DNA of 64,000 bases from Hordeum vulgare subsp. vulgare. Taxonomy: Eukaryota; Streptophyta; Magnoliopsida; Poales; Poaceae. The notes under the pieces were generated by a model that was not told where the DNA came from, searched no databases, and worked only from the letters and a program-made list of their open reading frames with translations. Within the stretch, counting starts at the first letter, position 1. Each line of letters opens with the position of its first letter. A program made the position numbers and the translations under genes. The stretch spans positions 208,347,689-208,411,688 of the forward strand of contig NC_058523.1 of the NCBI RefSeq assembly GCF_904849725.1. Direction: 5' to 3'. Of the stretch, positions 9,736 to 22,271 are shown piece by piece.

Positions 9736-11181
9736 TTGACGCATAAGAAGGTGGCCAACGCCAAACAAGGTATATTTGATATACATGTTACTGATGTGTA
9801 CCTCACCAGCTGTCATAGTAGTGCTTGGATATTTGATACCGGTTCTGTTGCTCACATTTGCAACTTGAAACATGAACTGCGGAATAAGCGAAGGCTGGCG
9901 AAGGATGAAGTAACGATGCGCGTGGGAAATGGTTCCAAGGTTGATGCGATCGTCGTCGGCACAATCTCACTTCAGTTACCATCGGGATTAGTGATAAACT
10001 TAAATAATTGTTATTTAGTGCTTGCGTTGAGCATGAACATTATATCCAGATCTTGTTTATTGCGAGACGATTACTCATTTAAGTCAGAGAATAATGGTTG
10101 TTCTATTTATATGAGTAATATCTTTTATGGTAATGCACCCAATGTGAGGGGTTTGTTCATATTGAATCTCGATATTCATGACACTCATATCCATAACATT
10201 GAGACCAAAAGATGTAGAGTTAATAATGATAGCGTCACTTTCCTGTGGCACTGCCGCTTAGGTCATATTGGTGTAAAACACATGAAGAAACTCCATGCGG
10301 ATGGACTTTTGGAGTCCCTTGATTTTAAATCATTTGACACATGCGAACCATGTGTCATGTGCAAGATGACTAAGACTCCATTCTCCGGAACAATGGAGCG
10401 TGCAAGTGACTTGTTGGAGATCATACATACTGATGTGTGCGGACCAATGAGCATAGAGGCGCGCGATGGATATCGTTATTTTCTCACCTTCACTAACGAT
10501 TTGAGTAGGTATGGTTATATCTACTTGATGAAGCACAAGTCTGATACGTTTGAAAAGTTCAAGCAAATTCAGAGTGAAGTTGAAAATCATCATAACAAGA
10601 AGATCAAGTTCCTATGATCTGATCGAGGAGGTGAGTATGTGAGTTACGAGTTTGGTGCTCACTTAAGACAATGTGGAATTGTTTCAGAGTTGACACCGCC
10701 TGGAACATCACAGTGCAATGGTTTGTCCGGACGTCGTAATCATACTTTATTAGATATGGTGCATTCTATGATGTCTCTTACCGATTTTCCATTATCATTT
10801 TGGGGCTATGCATTGGAGACTGCTGCATTCACTTTAAATAGGGATCATCAAAATCTGTTGAGACGACACCATATGAGCTGTGGTATGGCAGGCAGCCAAA
10901 GTTGTCGTTTCTTAACTTTGGGGATGTGATCCTTATGTCAAAAAGCTTCAGCCTGAAAAGCTGGAACCCAAAGTGGAAAAGTGCGTCTTCATAGGCTACC
11001 CAAAAGAGAGACAGTTGGGTATACCTTCTATCTCAAATCCAAGGGCAAAGTGTTTGTCGCTAAGAACGGAGATTTTCTTGAGAAAGAGTTTCTCTCAAAA
11101 GAATTGAGTGGGAGGAAGATAGAACTTGATGAGGCTGTAGAACCTCTGTTTCAACAAGATGGTGGCGCAGGGAAGAAATAA
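9736..11181 (+). pseudogene. Copia protease and integrase of the Angela-like element
   Basis: The aspartic protease motif WIFDTGSVAHI is at about 9826-9858. The pre-integrase zinc region (HCRLGHIGVKH, CEPCVMCK) spans about 10249-10370. The integrase core has its first Asp in HTDVCGPM (about 10426) and its second in SDRGGEY (10618). The third catalytic residue is changed: codon 10729-10731 is GGA (Gly) where the family has Glu. A stop at 10615-10617 just before SDRGGEY fits CGA to TGA, and frame shifts follow near 10850. The end (VFIGYPKET-like, then KEFLSKELSGRKIELDE) is the normal bridge towards RT. Not functional. Confidence 0.88.
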
Positions 11182-11268
11182 ATTTCTGTCGAGGCAACAC
11201 CAGTTGAAGAGGAAGCTAATGATGGTGATCATGAAGCTTCAGATCAAGTTGCTATCGAACCTCGCAGG

Positions 11269-12740
11269 TTGACAAGGGCATGTACTGCTCCTGAGTGGTA
11301 CGGGAATCCTGTCTTGACAATCATGTTGTTAGACAACAATGAGCCTGCGAATTATGGAGAAGCAATGGTGGGCCCAGATTCAAACAGATGGTTAGAAGCC
11401 ATGAAATCCGAGATAGGATCTATGTATGAAAACAAAGTATGGACTTTGGAAGTATTACCTGAAGGTCGAAAGGCTACTCAGAACAAATGGATCTTTGAGA
11501 AGAAGACGGACGCAGACGGTAATATGACCGTTTATAAAGCTCGACTTGTGGCAAAGGGTCTTTCACATGTTCAAGGAGTTGACTATGATGAGACATTCTC
11601 ACCCGTAGCGATGCTTAAGTCCGTCCGAATCATGTTAGTAATAGCTGCATTTTTTGATTATGAAATCTGACAGATGGATGTCAAAACAGCGTTCCTTAAC
11701 AGGTTTCTTAAGTATGAGTTGTATATGATGCAACCCGAAGGTTTTGTCGATACAGAGAATGCTAACAAAGTATGCAAGCTCCATCGATCCATTTATGGAC
11801 TGGTGCAAGCATCTCGGAGTTGGAATCATCGTTTTGATGAGGTGATCAAAGCGTTCGGGTTTATACAAGTTTTTGGAGAATCTTGTATTTACAAGAAAGT
11901 GAATGGGAGATCTATAGCGTTTCTAATATTATATGTGGATGACATATTGCTGATTGGAAACAATATAGAATTTTTGGGGAGCACGAAGGATTAGTTGAAT
12001 AAACGTTTTTCAATGAAGGACCTGTGAGAAGCTGCTTACATATTACGCATAAAGATCTATAGAGATAGATCAAGGCGCTTAATAGGACTTTCACAAAGCA
12101 CATACCTTGACAAAGTTTTGAAGAAGTTCAAAATGGAACAATACAAGAAGTGGTTCTTGCTTGTGTTACAAGGTATAAAGTTGAGTAAGACTCAATGCCG
12201 AGTAACTGCAGAAGATAGAGAAAAGATGAGTGTCGTCCCCTATGCTTTAGCCATAGGGTCTATCATGTATGCAATGCTGTGCACAAGACTGGATGTCAGC
12301 CTTGCCATAAGTATGGTAGGCAGGTTTCAAAGTAATCTAGGAATGGAGCACTGGGCAGCGGTCAATAATATTCTGAAGTACTTGAAAAGGACTGAGGAAA
12401 TGTTTCTCGTTTATGGAGGTGACCAAGAGCTCGTCGTAAAGGGTTACGTCGATGCAAGCTTCAACACTGATCCGGATGACTCTAATCACAAACCGGATAC
12501 ATGTTTATTCTTAATGGGGGTGCGGTAAGCTGGTGCAGTTCCAAGCAGAGCGTCGTAGCTGATTCTACATGCGAAGCAGAGTACATAGCTACCTCAGAGG
12601 CGCCTAAGGAGGGTGTGTGGATGAAGCAGTTCATGACAGATCTTGGAGTTGTGCCGAGCCGGGGTATAAGATACCTACTCGACCGACAGGAGTCGTGTAG
12701 AGATATGATTAGCAATGAGTTGCTTACCAAATAGGCAAGT
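11269..12740 (+). pseudogene. Copia reverse transcriptase and RNase H of the Angela-like element
   Basis: RT begins near RWLEAMKSEIGSMYENKVW (about 11389), continues through KARLVAKG and GVDYDETFSPVA, and has the catalytic YVDD at 11932-11943. Stops occur at about 11668 and 11992. RNase H includes GYVDASFNTDPDD (about 12445) and the conserved STCEAEYIA with GVWMKQFMTDLGVVPS (about 12555-12660), in a shifted frame. After VVPS the family pattern is lost: the usual C-terminal RNase H tail is missing. The enzyme would copy element RNA into DNA; this copy is broken. Confidence 0.88.
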
Positions 12741-13037
12741 TGGCTAGCAGTGATGCTAAAGCTCACTAGTCGCTCGCGCTAGACGGATCCAGAATCACTT
12801 AGAGTTTGCGGAGGGATGTCGACTTCAGTGGGAGTAGTTTTATTTAAGGCTTGGATTATTCTACACAAGCACATTGCTTAGTGCTTGTATATTTTCTCTT
12901 GTAGATCAATGGCACCACCTTCTCAAAACAACTTTGCATTGAAATCAATTTTGGAAAAGGATAAACTGAATGGAACTAAATTTACTGCCCGATATAGAAA
13001 TTTGAATTGTTCTGACGCATGATAAAATGGAACACAT
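12735..13037 (+). pseudogene. Outer Copia: leader end and first part of gag
   Basis: GAGGGATGTCGACTTCAGTGGGAGT (12811 onward, same style as the Angela leader near 8250) and TTGTAGATCAATGG lead into a gag start at 12909, MAPPSQNNFALKSILEKDKL, then NGTKFTARYRNL. This is the N-terminus of a Copia gag family distinct from Angela. A frame change near 13010 moves reading into LTHDKMEHI, which ends at the LARD insertion (TSD CACAT, 13033-13037). The gag continues at 60767. Confidence 0.8.
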
Positions 13038-13605
13038 TGTAAGAGCCCGAGTCCGACGCTCCAAAAGATTCCCCTTTTATTCTATTGTCGTTTTGTGATT
13101 TTTTTCATTGTCGCATTCATCATCGCATCATTCGCATCATCCGCATTGCATCGGCACTTCGTTGCCGTCAGTTTTCAAAACTTGCCTCCATCGTTAGTTG
13201 CCGGTTCTTCCCGTTCTTGTCGTTGACTGTTTCGAGAGCAACCACATACGCACGTGCCCGCGACATCGTCGAATTATTGTTTTTAAAAGTGTGTATAAAA
13301 CTTTCTCCGATTGGGTTGAAACTTGGCGTGCGGTCTTATTTTAGTATAGGTAGGCCGCCTGCCAAATTTCATCGCAATCAGAGTCCTTTGATACCCGAAC
13401 GATCGGCCGTAGCGGCACCGTCATCGGTTTATTCGTAGGATGTTTTCGATGTTTTAAAAACCATGTGACGGGCCCAAACCTCCCTCTCATCTCAAACTAC
13501 AATCTTTCCCACACAGCCCAACCAGCCCACCTAGCCCCTCCCTCCGTTCGTGGTCGTCTGATCGCGATCGGATGGACGAGGTCCAACCCACCATAGACCT
13601 TTCCC

Positions 13606-13615
13606 TATATATAAA
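13606..13615 (+). promoter_or_regulatory. TATA box of the LARD 5' LTR
   Basis: TATATATAAA follows CATAGACCTTTCCC and precedes ACCACTCATCAAGAGACC. The same context is present in the 3' LTR at 35129, which supports a conserved LTR promoter. Confidence 0.65.
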
Positions 13616-15753
13616 CCACTCATCAAGAGACCCCTCTCACTCCACTAGGGTTTTCCCCAAACAAAATTGCAGCCACCCCTAACAAAACCCACCTGCTAGT
13701 ACCCAAGCATCCAGATCTAGAAATCCTAGCCTCCGACCAAATCTGGCCCTTGGATCTTGATATAGGGGCTCAGAATCGCCGAGAAATGCCTTGACGGACA
13801 TGTTCGCAGCCAACCCGGACATGCCCGACCGACCACAACCAGCCCTGCATCCGCCATGGGCGAGCAGCCCAAGCCCCGAGCCACCGCTGCGCTGCACCTC
13901 ACCGTCGCCCATAGTGCACCTCGCCACTGCCCACGCCCCCCTCGTCGAAAAGCTTCGCGTCGCCCCCTCGCGCCTCTGCCCTCGCTGGAGCTCACCTCGC
14001 CGGAGGCCGGCCGCCGCCAAGCCGCAACCGAGCCCGCTATCTTGTGTCCATGCCCTCCTAGCCTGTCCAACGCTTATCGATGCCCTTCCGTGTTGCCCAC
14101 TTCATGTTTTTTTTTCTGCACAACGATTTTGTCTAATTATCTAGTGAATTTCAAAATTACAAAAAAAATGCATGATTTTAAAATATTAATAACTAAATAA
14201 CCGTGCCTCGGATGAAAATACTTTATATATGTAAAATGTCCAGAATTTCGTTTAGATTAAGAATTTCCAACTTTCATGCATGTTTAAAATGTTCAACCTG
14301 CAATTTGCATTGATTTGCGTGATGACATATTAAAATGATTTAATTCATAGCAAAATAATCGTGCATCGGATTTAAAAACTTCATACATGAAAAATGTTTA
14401 GAATTTTGTGTAGATTCAAAATATCCAACTTGCTGCCATGTTTAAAATGTTTATGTTGTTGTTTCATTTAATATGCATTAATTGCCATGTTAAAACAGTT
14501 TGCTTCATAACTAATTAACCGTAGCTCCGGTTAAAATGTTTTACATATGTAACTTGGCTAGAAAAATGTGTAGGACAACATGGTGATATTTATTTTGCTG
14601 TTTAACAACTCTTAAATTGTGTTATAGGCAGATCAGTACCGAAACCTTAATTTGCATATGGGGACTTTCCGGAATTGTTATTCGTTGTTCCATCCTTATT
14701 TAAACTTGCATAGAATTTTATGTAGCTTTGTAATATCTTGTGCATCTATGTTTTAACATGTTGTGGCTGTTATTTGCATGCATTTTGCATCCATGTCATA
14801 TTATGTGTATTGCTTATATCTTTTAGACCGTACCTCCGTTTCAAATGATCTATATATGTAAATCGACTAGAATGACGTGTGGAATCACATGTTCCACTTT
14901 ATTTTGCTGCTTAATAAATATAAAATGTGTTTAGCTCAGATCTGGACCAATTTTGAAAGTAACATATGGGGTCATTTTGAAAATGCTATATGTGGTTTCC
15001 GTCCTCATTTAATATGCCTAGATAGGTAGTTTATTTATGCTTCACCTCTTGCATGTGTGGTGGTGTTTATCGTGTGTTCATAGTTTTTTCCGGATTATTT
15101 CTTCTTGATAGAGTTATGAACCGCTTCGGAGTGTGAGGATCCATTCGACTACGTTGGTTCGTCTATATCATGGATTCGTACTTCTTCCAAGCGGGATCAC
15201 ACGCAAGATGATCATTTCCATAGATACCATTACTATCATTGCCATAGTAGCTGTCTTGTTTGTTTCGCTATGTCTCGCTGGCTACCACTTAAATGTCGGC
15301 CTCCCAACATTGCCATGAAAAACCTCTAACCCTTCCACAACCCAACAAACCATTGTTTGGCTATGTTACCGCGTGCTCAGCCTTCTTATAATAGTTGCAA
15401 CTGGAGTTGCTTCCATGTGAAAACATGGGTTCGTTCTTATATCACCATATTATTGCTATTTAATTTAAAGCACCTATATACCTGTTAAAAGGCGGAAGGC
15501 TTGGCCTTTTGGCTGGATGTTGTGGTCCGCTTTTTCCGCCTTAGTTTCGGCTACCGGTGTTAAGTTCCACATTGAGCGCTCCTAACATGCTTGGGGTTGT
15601 TATGGGGAGCCCTTGACTTTTGTTTTGTGATACAACTCTTCTGGAAAGGCCCAACATTGGTACTATATTTTCCCAACATAATAATACTGAAAAACATAGG
15701 GCGTCATGAACTCGAGGAGTAATTCAACATAATACAGGGAGGGCCGGTGCTGA

Positions 15754-18700
15754 TGTCACACCCTATTTTTACTACCACTTTCTCTGTAATATAAATATCT
15801 GAACTTGTTAAAACTTTTTCAAAACTAATGATGTGAGTGCCATGTTTGTCATTGAATGGCTTGTGTGATGATCATGTGATGATAAAACCCCATTTCACAA
15901 TATTGAATTATTTTCAAAACCTTCTTCTTGTTTCTGGTCAGGGTAAAACCCTACTTTGAGTTGCACTACTTGCCCTTGATGGCAAGATTGGTTCCTACCC
16001 AAAGTTGGTGATCTGATTTTAAGTTATTTTAGTATTCCAAAACCACAAAATAATTATTTTTAGAATTGTTTTCTTAATTTATTTGCATGTCCATTTCTGA
16101 GGCCAGAAATGGTAATCCTACGTGGAAAAATACTTATCTGCCTTAGAAAAATCTGATTAAATTTGGAGATGATCACAAGGACATATATTTTCCATACATA
16201 AGTTTTTTAACCCCTCTTTATATTATAATTATTTGAGTAAAACCCTGAAAATCATTTCTGTCTCTTTTGACCTTGTGAAATATTTCCAAAGGAAATATTC
16301 TCAATAAAATCCTAGAAAATTCCACTGGTATCCCTAAGCCATATTTGGTATCCACATAAAGTATCACTTTGATCCAAGGTGACTAAGGACCCCAAATAAC
16401 CCAAAAACCCCTTCTGCCCAAATTGAAGTTAGAGCAACTCTACGTAGAAAAGTTTGTCCAATGATGCTGAAACTTTGCAGGAGTGCCTAATACCTCAAAT
16501 GAGGGTTCCACACGAAAAAAGGGATTTGTGGGACTTAGTTTACCCACACTCTCTTTGGAAGGGACAGATGTGGTCAAATAGTGGTGTTTTCAAGTTTACA
16601 AAGCTAAACTTGTCCAATGGAGCTCAAACCTGGCGAATCCCCTTGTTTTAGCACCAAACCCAAACCTGTTAAGTGGAAGCACCAGTGGTGGGGTGCAACC
16701 CCCTCAAACCACTGTCGAGCACCTTCTGACAGATGGGTAAAAGCCCTCTTAGCCACACCTAAACCCAACCCCTTTGCTCCAAACTCATAGATTAGGTGGC
16801 CAGTATCAATGCCCAACCCTAGTCAACTGGCCCCTCACTGGTTCAAAGTGTAAATGCCAAAAACCCCAATATAAGCTTCAGTTCAAAGCTGACAGCACCA
16901 GTATTGCTTGTCTCCGTTGACCAGCCGAAGCTCCCACGAGACCCAAACGGCTAGCCTCACTCCCAGCCAGTTCCACGACATGCTAGACACGTCCAAAGTG
17001 CCTCAGAGCGCACCAGCATGCCATGGCATGCCAAAACTGCGTTCTGGGCGCACTACAGGAAGCCACCGAGGTGGGGGCGACACTCTCGGCTAGTTCCAGC
17101 CTCCCCCAAGGTGTCCAACCTCTTCCCCGACAACCCCTCCGCGTCGAGCAACCATCAGGGCCCCTCCTCTCCTGCGCTAGAGCTCGTGCAACACGTGCCC
17201 GCGCGCACCAGCACCGTCCAAGGTTGCGCGGCCACAGATGCTTGACTCCTCTCTCTCTTTCTCTGTTGCAGATGGTTCTGGCAGTCCAAAACCACGTCCT
17301 GAGACCGTGGTTTCGACCACAGCTCCTCCCTGCACCCCCATGCACGCCACAGTGAGTCACCGGCGCTCCCGAATCGGCTCACCATCGCGGGCCTATTGAT
17401 AGCCCTCCCCTTCGCTCCAGCACCCCTCAGACAGCTTCACCACGACCACTAGCACCTCCCTAGCCACCCTAGCAAACCAGCAGAGCCCCTGTGCTCGAGA
17501 TTGACCGAGGCCCCTCCGCCTCGGAGCTCCGGTCGATCTCCGGCTACACGACGGCTCCTGCGTTCCTCGACCCACCAAACTGATCCCCTCGACCCCAAGA
17601 AGCTTTCCCCCAACTTCCCCGAGCATTTCCGTGCCCCTAGCTACCTCCTCGACCACCTCGCGAAACTCCTCCGCAACGGCCTTCTCGTCACCGGCAAACC
17701 CTTGCCTCTCCGTCGTTGTTCCGGCCACCAGCAGGTAGGCGGCGTCACGCCGATCCCATTTCTGTCCTCGTTGGGGCTTGAGAACGTCGGCAGCCTCGCC
17801 GGTGTGCTCCTCCTTCTCTCTGGCCAGAGGTAGGAGACGACCCCGACATGTGTGCCCCACCTGTCGGTGGCTCAGCTCCCTCCCCCGCGCTGCCGCAGCC
17901 GCTGTCCGCAGGGCCCCACCTATCGGTGGTTCAAACCTGACGGCGCGCACGCGTGGGCAGGCTGTCGCCTGGCCTTGGGCCGGCCCAGTTCCAAGCCGAG
18001 CCAGGCCAGGGACTTAGCCCATTTTTCTTTATTTTTAAAAATCTGATTTCAAAGATTTTTATAAAAATATCTAACCAGTGTAAAAATATATTTTTTCCAC
18101 TTTTATTCCTCTAAAAATATGTAGTATTTAATAAGACCTTGAGATGAATTTTTCAACAACCATTCTGTTTTGCAATAATAAAAAGGACTAAATTGGAATA
18201 GTTTTGCTTCTATTTGGTTGATTTTAAAAATGTTCCTTCATTGGAAAGGGAGGCAAATATTTTTCAAAATAAAAACTTAGATTTATGAGTAATAAATAAC
18301 ATTTTTAAAATGACTTTGTGATCTGTTTTTGAGTGAGCTATTTCTTATTTATTATTTTGACGATGATAGAAAATCCGTGTGACGAGGGAATCAGAGCGGA
18401 AGACCTCGAAGACCCCGGATACCTAGCTGACCAAGGCAAGCAACCCTTTGACCATGACTGAGCATATATTATAATTGCATGTTAATATAGCAAGTATTTC
18501 CATTGCATATGATCATAAGTGCCGGTAAATCACTAAGGTGATGTTACCGATGGCTCCTCTGGAGCACATGCATTGAGCTTAATCCTACCCCTTTTGAGGA
18601 TCATGCTATTATCATGTTGACAAGTAATGCTAGAGTAAATAGTATGAGCATGTTGTTGGTATAAATCAAAGACTTATGGAAACCCCATCGGGTGCCACTA

Positions 18701-19920
18701 ATGCCCGAGGGTGATGATGAGTTAGGTGGCCACTTTTGGTGAAGTGGTGCACCGGGTATTTTGAGTGAGTATGGTTTCGGAAATGGGATTACATTTATGA
18801 TGTGTCGACTGTCCCAACCTTACCAGTACGACCACGTTACCCCTTATGGGACGGGGCTATGTTGATTACTATGGTCGGTGCTAGCAAAGAGCCACATTAC
18901 TAGTGGCGGGAGTGATGTGTGGTCACTCTCGTGATGGGGTCGTGCCAGGTACGACGACTATACCATTTTTATGAGTTCTAGGCACACCGTTGGTCCCCGC
19001 ATGGTTGATACTGTCCAGAGTCGGTGCTCGTAAGACGTACAACATGTGGGATGGGTACCAATCGAGTGGACCTCTTTGTCTAGTATCGTCAGGGGAAAGG
19101 CATTGATCGGGTACTTACCTCGGGTATGTTATATACTGCGAGTCGTGGATGACACGGAAGTTTCCCGGATCTCGTGGGTCCATCATACTACCTCTGCAGA
19201 GTGTGAACTATTCGAATAGCCGTGTCCACGGTCAAGGACAGTTGGGTGGTGCTGCTTAAACTACGTCTAGTTGTTTCCGCATAAACCAAGTGTGTGTGAG
19301 TTGTGATAAAAAAGGAGTTACTATGGAAGTAATGATATGACCAAGTTCGGTGACTTGGCATATAGGGTGAGCCCGGATGGTTCATCCCTCGACAGATATA
19401 TTGATATCTGTAACCTGTTCTTCAAAAGTAATTCTTTAACTTGATGCATATTCATGATCATTCCACCAAGATGAATTCCACCAAAGATGCATGTTATTGT
19501 TATCCTTCACTTTCAATGTTCATATCATGGGCTGTTTGCGAGTACATTCAAAAGTACTCATTGGCTTGCCACTGGTTATATTATTGACCAGACATGGAAG
19601 GACCGGAGTTTGGAGATGAGTACGTCTTCGGAGATGCCCCTGCGAACTAGGACGCTTCCGAGTCAGAATGCCTGTTGGTGTAGGCTTGATGGCATGGGCA
19701 CCCGCTTAGCCCCTTTGATTTCCGCTATTAGTTGTATCAGTATGATTTGGCCTTAGGCCCAACCTTGTGAACTTGACCATTCGGTCATGTGATGTAATAA
19801 TTCGGTACTCGGATGTAAGACTGTTATTATTCAGTATCTGTGTGTTCGGTGAGCATTGATCTCTGGGATCACTGAGCATGATCATTCGTCGATGCCGACT
19901 TGTATGTCGGGGTCCCCACA
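15754..19920 (+). repeat. 5' LTR of the Tekay-like Gypsy element
   Basis: The LTR is 4167 bp, from TGTCACACCCT to GTCCCCACA. An AT-rich first kilobase, a GC-rich section at 16880-18010 around the promoter and an AT-rich end are shared with the 3' copy. The TATA position reads TATTGATA (17394-17401) where the 3' LTR has TATTTATA. Open frames in the GC-rich part are not conserved between the two LTRs and are not genes. Confidence 0.92.
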
Positions 19921-19924
19921 GAGC

Positions 19925-19937
19925 TGGTATTAGAGCC
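19925..19937 (+). other. PBS of the Tekay-like element (initiator tRNA-Met)
   Basis: TGGTATTAGAGCC lies four bases after the LTR end and matches the initiator tRNA-Met primer complement TGGTATCAGAGCC with one C-to-T change. Confidence 0.85.
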
Positions 19938-20060
19938 ATCCTGACTATAGGAAGCCTTAGCTAGCATGGACGATAGCCAAGACGACTAGTGCACATAGAC
20001 CTTAACCTGAGATTCTGCACCCACTAAAAACATTCTAACCCTCTCCTCTACATCTTGTAG

Positions 20061-20824
20061 ATGGCCGCCGTGCCTGAGATGCTTCTGGAGACGAGCTTTC
20101 CTCTACTTTTGAGTGATAGCCTCGAGAAGTGCCAAGTATGCCGCACGCCCATCTTCCTCTACGACGAGCATTGGGTCAACGCCGACACTAAGGAATATCA
20201 CATGGATGTGATAGTGAAGGCTAATGACTCCCCGACTAGTTGGTTCTTTGAAGGACCACAGATGGAGGATCTGATGTTGGCAGTGGAGACCGCAGCACGA
20301 GAGGCGCTCGTGCGACTCCGCGACATCCTTCTCGAGATGGCTGATGAGTCATCTACTCGTTGCCTACCCTTCGTTAAGAACGGGATAGACGGGAGTTGGA
20401 CACTCAACCCATCTTCCGAGGATGGGAAGCCACTGAGGTTTCAAACCTACTTCAGTCTCTCCTCCGACACTTTGATGCACCTTTTGATCAAAGAGTCAAT
20501 AAAGATTCGCCAAGAGCTGCACCAAGTCAAGGATCTGCTTCGCATGGAGAAGATGAAGAACCGCAAGGTGAAAAAGGAAGGAGCACTTGGCTTCGCTTTC
20601 GAGGAGGAATACCACCGCTTCAGGCCACTCCTCTTCAGAGTCGTCGCCTGACCGCGGAAGAGTACACCGAACTCTTCGCTACCTTGCCAACCAAGAGACG
20701 CCGTGATGGTCCACTTCTTTCTCCTACTCCTTGAAAGAAGGGAAGCACTGATGAAGATGAAGATGAAGATGAAGACGAAGATCCCACAGAACCCTCTTAT
20801 GAGACCGCACAGTCTGCCGCTTAG
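20061..20824 (+). pseudogene. Extra ORF upstream of gag in the Tekay-like element, function unknown
   Basis: The frame opens at 20061 and runs 196 codons; near 20630 the likely continuation is in another frame (RRLTAEEYTELFATLP, TKRRRDG) and ends in an acidic run of alternating Asp and Glu, then PTEPSYETAQSAA, with a stop at 20822. Total would be about 250 residues. The N-terminal part has a CQVCRTPIF cysteine pair, a YHMDVIVKAND segment and a helix-like AVETAAREALVRLRDIL. The order (beta-type segment, FEG, then an Ala-rich helix) vaguely recalls double-stranded RNA-binding folds, but I cannot establish this. It is neither gag nor pol; standard Tekay elements lack such an ORF. Confidence 0.6.
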
Positions 20825-21108
20825 TATTAGTAGCGTAGGCAATTAGGAGTTACTCCCCGAGCGTAGGAGTTCATGTATCGGTTCAGTGAACCATGAGTGT
20901 TGTGTAAGCATGTTGGATGCAAGTCACATTCTGCCTTAGGCAACTTGTGAGCGACTACATCGCTTGATTTAAACTAATGCATTAGCTTTCCAAAAACCTT
21001 TGGCTTAAAAATTTCACACTAGTATAGCACCAGACCCCCTCTTTACTAGAGCATCATCCCTTATGATTCAGCCAGTTCGGCAAATTGACCTGTCTACTCC
21101 CTGACAGG

Positions 21109-22271
21109 ATGGTGAATGAAACTCGCAACAGCACCTTCGGCAACCCCGGCTCTACCTCCTCAGGACAGCAGCAGGGAGCCGGAGGAGAAGCTCAAGCTGG
21201 AGATCACCACGAGCAACAAGACGACGTTCTATCGCCACCACCTCCTCCCAAAGCTTGACTATGCCTTAGTTCCTTCAAGCTCTTCGAGAGGAACGTCAAG
21301 CCAACAATGCCGCTATTCAGCAGCTGGCTCAAACCTTGGCGAACAACCCGCCACAGAACGGGAATGGCAATGGTCGCTCTACTCTCTCTGAGTTCATGCG
21401 AACGACACCACCCATATTCACGGAGATGACTGAACCATTGGATGCTGATGACTGGATCCGTACTATTGAAGACCTCCTTGCGCTGGTGAAATGCACTGAT
21501 GATCATGAGAAGGTCCTCTATGCTTCTCACTGTCTCGGTGGCACAGCCAGAGCTTGGTGGGATGGATTTCAGATCATGCGAGCGGGGCAAGTCATCACTT
21601 GGGCTATGTTCAAAGATGGATTCCGCGCTGCTCACATTTCTCCTGGAATGACGAACATTAAGAAGCGGGAATTCCGAGCCTTAAGGCAAGGCAGTGGATC
21701 CGTTAAGGAGTATTTGGAGAAGTTCAACCTCCTGTCAAGATACGCACCTGAAGACGTCAACACTGAGGCCGCCAAAGTGGAACGCTTTATGGAAGGACTG
21801 CAGCAGTCGCTCCAGTATCAACTGGTTGTTTGTGAATGCCGGACCTTCATCGATCTGGTTAATAAGGCCCTTATGTTGGAAGACAAGCGTCTTGCTATGG
21901 GCGACACCCGTAAGCGGAAGCTAATGGGTAGTGGAGGACCGAGTAACCCGAAGCCACGCCCATGGCAGTCAGCTCCAGCAAGACCCATCTATCAGCAGCA
22001 ATAGTACAAGACTCTGACATTTCGCCAGAACTACGAGCCTCAACAGCAAGTCAACCCCAAGCCAGCAATCAATCCACTGAACAATAGTGGAGTCAAGACC
22101 AATCTTCCAGCACAAGTTACCTATTTTGGATGTGGACAAACAGGGCACTATTCCAGGCAGTGTCCCAATAAGAAGCTCGAGGCACCGTGCCCTAATGCGC
22201 CAAATCAAGGCCAAGGAGCACCAGGCAGGAATCAGGCTCCCCGCAATCAACAGTATCACAACAAGGGGTAG
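21109..22271 (+). pseudogene. Gypsy gag of the Tekay-like element
   Basis: A start at 21109 (MVNETRNSTFGNPGSTSS) leads, after a frame change near 21250, into the gag core: FLQALREERQANNAAIQQLA, PPIFTEMTEPLDADDWI, ARAWWDGF, FRAAHISPGM and KREFRALRQGSGSVKEYLEKF, as in the Retrotrans_gag family. A stop at about 22003 is followed by the zinc knuckle near 22120-22166, which reads YFGCGQTGHYSRQC: the first Cys of the CCHC set is Tyr here. The protein would coat and package element RNA. Stops and the lost Cys mark it as decayed. Confidence 0.9.

Larger units (their letters stand above)
5348..12790 (+). mobile_element. Angela/BARE1-like Copia retrotransposon, 3' truncated
   Basis: LTR, PBS, leader, gag, protease, integrase, RT and RNase H occur in Copia order on the plus strand. 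The 5' LTR closely follows the Angela/BARE1/WIS pattern (ATATGCCCTAGAGGCA start, CGTTCCCCAACA end). After RNase H there is no polypurine tract and no 3' LTR; the sequence passes into leader-like DNA of the outer Copia near 12735-12800, so the end coordinate is an estimate. Gag is split by a Cassandra TRIM. At least five in-frame stops and several frameshifts make it dead. Confidence 0.88.

Noticed and set aside
13679..14200. Open frames in the GC-rich part of the LARD LTR (also 35054-35503)
   Set aside because: The two LTR copies do not keep the same frame, and the predicted proteins are Pro/Ala/Arg-rich low-complexity sequences.
16983..17950. Long open frames on both strands in the Tekay-like 5' LTR (and matching region 26829-27932 in the 3' LTR)
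   Set aside because: Frames are broken at different places in the two LTR copies and show no protein family; they are a result of GC-rich composition.
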